A stretch of DNA of 64,000 bases from Brassica napus (Eukaryota > Streptophyta > Magnoliopsida > Brassicales > Brassicaceae). Location of the stretch: positions 1 through 64,000 of the forward strand of contig NW_026014768.1 of the NCBI RefSeq assembly GCF_020379485.1, given 5' to 3'. The notes under the pieces are model-generated. The model saw nothing but the letters and a program-made list of their open reading frames with translations. It made no database searches and was not told the DNA's origin. The stretch's first letter is position 1. Each line of letters begins with the position of its first letter. Position numbers and translations under genes: made by a program. Shown here in pieces: positions 57,972 through 64,000 of this stretch.

Positions 57972-59387
57972 ACGGCCGGTCAGTCTAGTCAAGTGGCCGC
58001 AAACGCAACTAATCTGTCCAGATTGCAAACCGATCCGGCCGCAGCTAACACCGGAGATGTGTTGCCGACTAATCTGGCTAACCTTACGGGGACGCAACGG
58101 GATGGTCAGGAACATCAGGAGAGTGATGAGGAAGTGGAATCGTCGAACGCTAACTGTGATGGTGACCAGCGTGAGAAAGTGGCCGATGGTACGGCCAATG
58201 TAACCGCAACACTGTCCAAGGAGGACTTGTTAGAGGCCATGAAGGTAATGGGGACTCAGGTGGCGGCTATGGCTCAACTGTTCACGCCATTAGTGAACTC
58301 CTCAGTTGGCCAAGCTACGCCTGTGGCTACGACCGCCCCCAACACCAATGGTCCAGTTGTGGAAACGGTCGAGGTGATCGAGATTGATCCACCAGAAAGG
58401 ACCGAGAAAAAAGTGGACTATCTGAGTTTGCTTCAGCACATCTCCCGTCTAGGGACGAAGCATTTCTCAGGAAGCACCGATCGTATGGAGGCAGACAAGT
58501 GGAGGAGTAGGCTAGTCCGAAACTTCAGCTCAACTCGCTGTCCCGAGGATTACAAGAGAGACATTGCGGTTCACTTCCTGGAAGGGGACGCTCATAATTG
58601 GTGGCTGGCTGTGGACAAGCGCACCAATGGAAGTCTCCAGAGTTTTGCAGATTTTGAAGATGAATTCAACGGCAAATACTTTCCTGCAGAGGCTTGGGAC
58701 CGTCTGGAAGGTAGATTCCTAGACCTTACCCAAGGCCGCAGGGCCGTACGAGAGTACGAAGAGGAGTTCAACCGACTCCGACGGTTTGTTGGAAGGGAAC
58801 TCCAGGACGAGATTGTCCAGGTTCGTCGGTTCATTCGAGGCTTAAGGCCGGAGCTGAGAACCCACTGCTCGATCCGCACCTTCAGCACCGTCGGAGAGCT
58901 TGTTGAACGTGTAGCTCTTTTGGAGTCTAACTTGGCCGAAGAAACCAAGCTTAAGACGAAGTCGCAGTATGTCCCGACAGGTAAGACTAACGACCGAAAG
59001 AGGAAGTGGGACCAGGTTGACGGAGGCAAGGCCTCTAGTGGACGACCTGAATGTCCCAAGTGTGGTAAGAACCATCCAGGTGAATGCTGGAAAGCCATGG
59101 GAGCTTGTGTGAGATGTGGCAGCTTGAATCATTCCATCCGAGATTGCACTCGACCAAGCCGAACTCAGGGCCAATCCAGTGGCAGCGGCTCTCGGACTTG
59201 TTTCCATTGCGGCCAAAGTGGACACTTCCAAAGTGAATGTCCCAAGCGGCAAGGAGGACAAGGGAAGGGTCGTGGAGACACGAGAAAGTCAACCCAGAGC
59301 AGGCCAACCACAACACCAAGGGTGTATGAGCTGTCCCGAGACGACGGTGCTTCTGGATCGTTTGATTCGATCTCTGGTAATTTCTGA
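57972..59387 (+). pseudogene. gag: C Gag, start codon lost
   Basis: The codon aligned with the B start is ACG (57972-57974), so normal initiation is lost. The frame is otherwise open to the TGA at 59385-59387, about 471 codons. The capsid-like region and all three cysteine clusters are present, and the last one (CFHCGQSGHFQSEC) keeps the zinc-binding His that B lacks. The protein would have been about the same length as that of B. Loss of the start is recent enough that no internal stop has followed. Confidence 0.87.
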
Positions 59388-59466
59388 ATTTATATGTTTA
59401 CATTCAATAGAATGCTTGGTTTGGAACCTAGAGTGGCTAGCGGATTCTGATGTGGGTCTCTTATAG
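59377..59466 (+). other. Candidate intron joining C gag and pol
   Basis: The 90 nt run from G|GTAATT to CTTATAG|GGACC. Excision gives Ser-Gly-Thr-Leu-Met-Ile-Gly-Gly and an intact protease frame. Read-through would need to pass two TGA codons. Confidence 0.6.
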
Positions 59467-59474
59467 GGACCCTC

Positions 59475-62400
59475 ATGATTGGTGGGGTTGAAACCCACGT
59501 GCATTTCGACACAGGGGCTACACATAGTTTTGTGAGCCCGGAACTGGTCGGAAAGGTTCTGTTATGCCTCTATTCTGGGTATAATTCGAGACTAGTGAGG
59601 GCGGCCGGCGGGCAAATCATGCCCTCACTAGGGCTCATGACTAATATCCCGGTAATGATCCCGGAGAGAAATCTGCATGTAGATCTGATTGTGTTGCGCC
59701 TACAGAATCACGATGTGATCCTAGGCATGGATTGCTTGGGAAATTATCGGGCCACTCTCGACTGCCACAGAGGATGTGTACGGTTGGAGACTGGACCTCA
59801 CCCGATCCAGTACCAAAGTCTGAATATGAGTCTGGCTCTGGTTAGAGTAGTGGTGTCAGCAATCCGAGCAGAACGGATGCTTAGACGGGGTTGTGAAGCA
59901 TATTTGACCACAATTACCACTAAGGAGCACTGCAAGTCTGATGATCAAAAAGATCTATCTGAGGACCCGTTGGTGTCTGAGTTCCCAGATGTGTTCCGTT
60001 CGCTACAGGGTGTCCCCCCTGATAGGTCGGATCCATTTACGATTGAACTAGAACCAGGGACAGCTCCGGTGTCCAAGAGTCCATATCGAATGGCTCTGTC
60101 CGAGATGGCCGAGCTAAAGAAGCAATTGGAAGAATTGCTGGACAAGGGGTTCATACGACCAAGTAGCTCCCCTTGGGGTGCACCAATCCTCTTTGTGAAA
60201 AAGAAGGATGGTAGCATGCGTCTGTGTATTGACTATCGAGGGTTGAACAGGGTTACTGTGAAGAACAAGTACCTGTTGCCCAGAATAGAGGAGTTTTTGG
60301 ATCAACTCAAAGGAGCCTAGTGGTTTTCAAAGATTGATTTGGCCTCGGGTTATCATCAGATCCCTATAGAGCCAAATGATATTAGGAAGACAGCATTTAG
60401 GACCAGGTATGGCCACACGAGTTTGTGGTTATGCCATTCAGTCTGACCAATGCGCCTGCTGCATTCATGAAAATGATGAACAGCGTGTTCCGAGACTTCC
60501 TGGATGAATCAGTGATCATCTTCATTGATGATACCCAAATTTACTCCAAGGATGAGGAATCTCATCGGAAACACTTGAGAGCCGTGCTGGAACGATTACG
60601 GGAACACAAGCTCTATGCAAAACTCAGTAAATGCAGTTTTTGGCAGAAGAGCATTGGGTTTCTCGGCCACATTATGTCCGGCCAGGGCGTCTCGGTGGAT
60701 CCAAAGAAGATCAGGGCAATCAAGGATTGGCCCCCACCACGCAGTGCCACGGAAGTCAGAAGTTTCCTAGGGTTGGCAGGTTATTATAGAAAGTTTGTGA
60801 AAGGATTCACAAGCTTGGCTCAGCCTATGACACGGCTGACCGGGAAGGACGTTAAGTTCACATGGTCTGAGGAGTGTGGAAAAAGCTTTTCCACACTTAA
60901 GGACATGTTGACTAGCGCACCCATTCTGGTTCTTCCAGAGGCCGACCAACCCTATGTGGTTTATACGGACGCGTCCATAACAGGAGTAGGTTGCATATTA
61001 ACCCAGCATGGGAAGGTCATCGCCTATGCGTCAAGGCAGTTGAGAAAACATGAGAGAAACTACCCCACCCATGACCTCGAAATGGCTGCGGTAGTGTTCG
61101 CCTTAAAAATTTGGCGATCATACTTGTATGGTGCCAAGGTTCAGATACTTAGGGACCATAAGAGTCTTAAGTATATATTCACCCAGCCTGAGTTAAACTT
61201 AAGGCAGAGAAGGTGGATGGAGTTTGTAGCTGATTACGATCTGGATATCACCTACCATCCGGGAAAGGCTAATCTGGTCGCAGATGCCTTGAGCCGGAGA
61301 AGGGCCGACGTATCAGCCGAACGAGAAGCGGACGACCTGGACGGTATGGTCCGTGCCCTACGGTTGAACGCATCGACCAAAGAGTCTGAAGCACTCGGAT
61401 TAGAGCCGGTCAATCAGGCCGACCTGCTTACCCAAATTCGGTTGGCTCAAGGTCAGGACGAGAACCTGAACAAGGTTGCTCAGAATGATAGGACGTAGTA
61501 CCAGACTGCAAAGGATGGTACCATCCTAGTAAACGGTCGGATCAGTGTTCCTAATGATAGAAGTCTAAAGGAAGAGATTATGAGGGAAGCTCATAAGTCC
61601 AGATTCTCGGTTCATCCTGGCGCGACCAAGATGTACCAGAACCTTAAGAAGTTTTATCATTGGATCCCTATGAAGGCAGATGTCGCGGAGTGGGTGGCCA
61701 AGTGTTCCAGTTGCCAACTCATAAAAGCAGAACATCAACTGCCGAATGGGTTATTGCAAAGCTTGCCTATTCCGGAATGGAAATGGGATCACATCACAAT
61801 GGACTTTGTGACCGGGTTCCCTACCACGAGGAGTAAGAAAGATGCGGTTTGGGTTGTGGTCGACCGCCTAACCAAATCAGCACACTTTCTGGCTATCAAG
61901 AAGTCGGATGGGGTCGATCAGATTGTACGTATGTACATTGATGAGATCGTCCGACTACATGGTGTGCCGGCAAGTATAGTGTCAGATAGGGATTCAAGGT
62001 TTACATCTTACTTCTGGAAAGCGTTCCAAAAAGCTTTAGGAACAAGAGTAAGCATGAGTACTGCCTATCACCCATAGACTGATGGACAGTCTGAACGTAC
62101 GATCCAGACATTGGAAGATATGTTGCGAGCATGTGTTTTAGACTGGGGTGATTCCTGGGAAAAACATCTACCTCTGGTGGAATTTGCTTACAACAATAGT
62201 TTCCATAGTAGTATTGGCATGTCGCCATACGAAGCTCTGTATGGGCGTCCATGCAGGACACCCTTGTGCTGGACTCAAGTTGGGGAACGCAGCATGATTG
62301 GTCCGGAGATTGTCGAAGAGACAACCGAAAAGATCAAGTTCTTGAGGGATAAAATGAGACAGGCACAAGACCGCCAAAAGAACAATGCAGATCGACGAAG

Positions 62401-62806
62401 GAAAGATCTCGAGTTTCAAGTAGGTGACGTGGTGTATCTCAAAATGATTACCTTCAAAGGACGAGTCCAAATTTACAGGAGACGGAAATTAGATCCGAGA
62501 TACTTGGGGCCGTTCAAGGTCATTGAAAGAGTTGGTATGGTGGCCTACAAGTTGGACTTGCCGGCCAAGATGGACGCATTTCATAATGTGTTCCACGTCT
62601 CCCAACTCCGGAATTGTCTGATGGACCAAGACATCGCTCTTCCTGCCATTCTAGACGATCTTGGTAAGAACCTAACCTTGGAAACGAGGCCAGTTCGAAT
62701 CATAGATAGGATGGAAAAAGCAACAAGGAAGAAGACGGTCCAGATGGTCATGGTCGTCTGGGACTGTAATGGTCAGGATATAATCACATGGGAAACCGAA
62801 GATTGA
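59475..62806 (+). pseudogene. pol: C protease-RT-RNase H-integrase-chromodomain remnant
   Basis: Protease is in one frame with RT from the ATG at 59475 ([12 protein letters not shown]), unlike in B. Breaks relative to B are a TAG at 60318-60320 just before WFSKID, a one-base deletion near 60417 (GGCCACACGAG), a TAG at 61496-61498, a TAG at 62075-62077 inside the integrase YHPQTDG motif, and a TGA at 62804-62806 that cuts off the end of the chromodomain. The RT active site FIDD is present, but the next residues read TQIYS in place of LIYS-type sequence. Integrase motifs and most of the chromodomain are readable. No functional Pol can be made. Confidence 0.9.
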
Positions 62807-62886
62807 ATGAAAGCAGAGTACCCATGGTGGTTGGATCAGTTTGTTTCCGAGGAAACATTTGATTCGGATTCGAGGACGAATCCATC

Positions 62887-62891
62887 CCAAG
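62887..62891. repeat. Predicted target duplication of E5 (left copy)
   Basis: CCAAG lies between C sequence and the E5 LTR. The second copy should lie outside the window. Confidence 0.45.
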
Positions 62892-63873
62892 TGAAGGACC
62901 CTAAGATCGGATTGCCCTCGACTGGATTCGTTTAGGATATGAACTCCGGAAAAGAGAACTGATGGATTGTTGGGTCGCACAAGGGTTGCGGATGTTCCCT
63001 TGATATTCCCGGCTTCAATGGCGCTTGATATGACACACAAGTCCGCCAAGGAAGATCTCGAACTGGTTGCTTGATATGACTCACAAGACCAACTAGTTGA
63101 GAAGTGAATTGCTCGGATATGACTCACCAAGACAATCGAAAACAAGTTCTAAAGAGAACATAGAGTTTAAACTCAGAAACTTAATCCAAAATGATCTGAT
63201 TTTATTAATGAGAAAGGATCACTTATTTATAGTACAAGTAGGAGACAAAGAGACTACTTGACTAGAAGTTTGAAAGACATAAGAAAATTAAAGACATTGA
63301 CTAGAATTTTGAAAGACAAAAGAAAAAAAACTCTTCAATTTGCGGACTGGTCAAAGTGACCCTTCGGCTGGCTTGTGTCCAGCTGGCTAAACCGCGGTAA
63401 GGATCAGTACGGTCGCGGGCTGAGCCGTCCGTTCCGATTTGTCCATCTTCCAAGCCATCTTCGACCACAAGCGTCCTAAGTCTTATGAGAGGTGAAGAAT
63501 CTGTGCCTTGGAAAGATTCGGATGATCAAAGTCCATGAACTGATCAAACTGATCGATCAGTCCGTCCATACGGCCGGTATGTTCCAAATGGGCGAGCAAA
63601 GAGAAGTCGCATCCTGTTCATTGTCCGGCTCGGCCCAAGTTGCTTCTGGCTTGACCGTCAGTCTGAGATTGGCGAGTTGTCCGAGAGAGAGACGATCCGG
63701 TACGGTCGGTTCGGCTGATAGGTCGAGGATCCAGTCTAAGCTCATTCCTGTCCATCCGTGGATCGATCCGGTACACAGCTCGGCCTTGTTGATCGGTTCG
63801 GCTGGGATGATGAACCTCGGTTGGAATGTCCTGATCTTCCTGATGGTCGAGTTCCTCGGACTGAGGCACATCA
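62892..63873 (-). repeat. E5 3' LTR
   Basis: The LTR is 982 bp. On the minus strand it starts TGATGTGCC after the polypurine tract and ends GGTCCTTCA at the junction with element C. The ends are inferred from TG...CA and from the break in similarity to C. The length is close to that of the A LTR (1008 bp). Confidence 0.8.
63201..63231 (-). promoter_or_regulatory. Candidate TATA box and poly(A) signal in E5 LTR
   Basis: On the minus strand TATAAATA (63231-63224) is followed 17 bp later by AATAAA (63206-63201), the same arrangement as in element A. Confidence 0.55.
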
Positions 63874-64000
63874 TTCCCTCCCTCTTCAAAAGGATTTGTC
63901 CACAAATCTGGATTATCTGCAAGAAAAGGAAATAGATCAGCAACATTAAAACTTGGAGAGATATCATACTTACCTTCCAAGTCAAGCTGGTAAGCATTAT
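63618..64000 (-). CDS. pol: E5 polyprotein C-terminus, partial
   Basis: The frame enters at the window edge and ends at a stop at 63618-63620. It reads AYQLDLEGKYDIS, then [26 protein letters not shown] and, inside the LTR, about 84 more codons. The LTR part shares [12 protein letters not shown] and LRLDPRP-type motifs with the LTR-encoded tail of element A. The upstream part is outside the window, so integrity is unknown. Confidence 0.82.
   Translation of the reverse strand, partial: NAYQLDLEGKYDISPSFNVADLFPFLADNPDLWTNPFEEGGNDVPQSEELDHQEDQDIPTEVHHPSRTDQQGRAVYRIDPRMDRNELRLDPRPISRTDRTGSSLSRTTRQSQTDGQARSNLGRAGQ
63874..63887 (-). other. E5 polypurine tract
   Basis: GAAGAGGGAGGGAA on the minus strand is the same as in element A, and is also coding (EEGGN). 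Confidence 0.88.

Larger units (their letters stand above)
55928..62891 (+). mobile_element. C: decayed Tekay-like element, interrupted at its 3' end
   Basis: A 5' LTR, PBS, Gag and Pol are present, closely similar to element B. Sequence ends at CATCCCAAG, the point where B continues into its polypurine tract, and a minus-strand CRM-like LTR begins. The 3' LTR may lie beyond the window on the far side of E5. Defects include loss of the LTR TATA region, the Gag start codon, three nonsense codons and one frameshift. Confidence 0.92.
62892..64000 (-). mobile_element. E5: CRM-like Ty3/gypsy element, 3' end only
   Basis: On the minus strand the end of Pol (63874-64000), a polypurine tract and the whole 3' LTR (62892-63873) are visible. 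The protein is similar to the end of element A, but the LTR sequences are different, so this is a third family of that clade. The insertion lies precisely before the polypurine tract of element C. Confidence 0.87.

Overview
The window is non-genic plant DNA. It holds no host gene, tRNA or rRNA that I can support. It is made of a complex tandem-repeat array (about 26.6 kb in five blocks) interrupted by, and flanked by, six Ty3/gypsy LTR retrotransposons (about 37 kb). All five primer-binding sites present match the 3' end of initiator tRNA-Met (TGGTATCAGAGC), and the polyproteins are plant chromovirus types, so the source is a flowering plant. A Brassicaceae genome is my best guess from the look of the polyproteins, but this is not proven. 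The setting looks like heterochromatin, possibly pericentromeric or centromeric.

Layout. 1-7130: element E1, a decayed minus-strand Tekay-like element whose 3' LTR is cut by the window start. 7131-16719: array block 1. 16720-22302: element D, a CRM-like element with 5' LTR, Gag and most of Pol, broken off inside integrase. 22303-31473: array block 2. 31474-38614: element A, an intact and very young CRM-like element with a 5-bp target duplication (CGTGT) and two 1008-bp LTRs differing at one base. 38615-42554: array block 3. 42555-51681: element B, a full-length Tekay-like element with 2-kb LTRs. 51682-54798: array block 4. 54799-55130: a rearranged LTR head. 55131-55927: array block 5. 55928-62891: element C, a sister of B that is more decayed and has no 3' LTR in the window. 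62892-64000: element E5, a minus-strand CRM-like element inserted next to the C polypurine tract and running off the window.

The array is built at three levels: 10-bp and 31-bp subrepeats, monomers of about 150-390 bp that each carry one conserved core, and higher-order repeats of about 1.1-2.8 kb. I do not recognise it as a known satellite. Its long open frames are by-products of the repeat composition, not genes.

The most interesting biology is in how the retrotransposons express their proteins. In all three Tekay-like copies (E1, B, C), Gag ends at a stop lying inside an 89-93 nt stretch with intron-like ends. Removing that stretch would fuse Gag in frame to protease-Pol. In the three CRM-like families (A, D, E5) the polyprotein frame runs across the polypurine tract into the 3' LTR, so the LTR encodes the protein C-terminus. 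The single LTR difference in A falls on this tail's stop codon.
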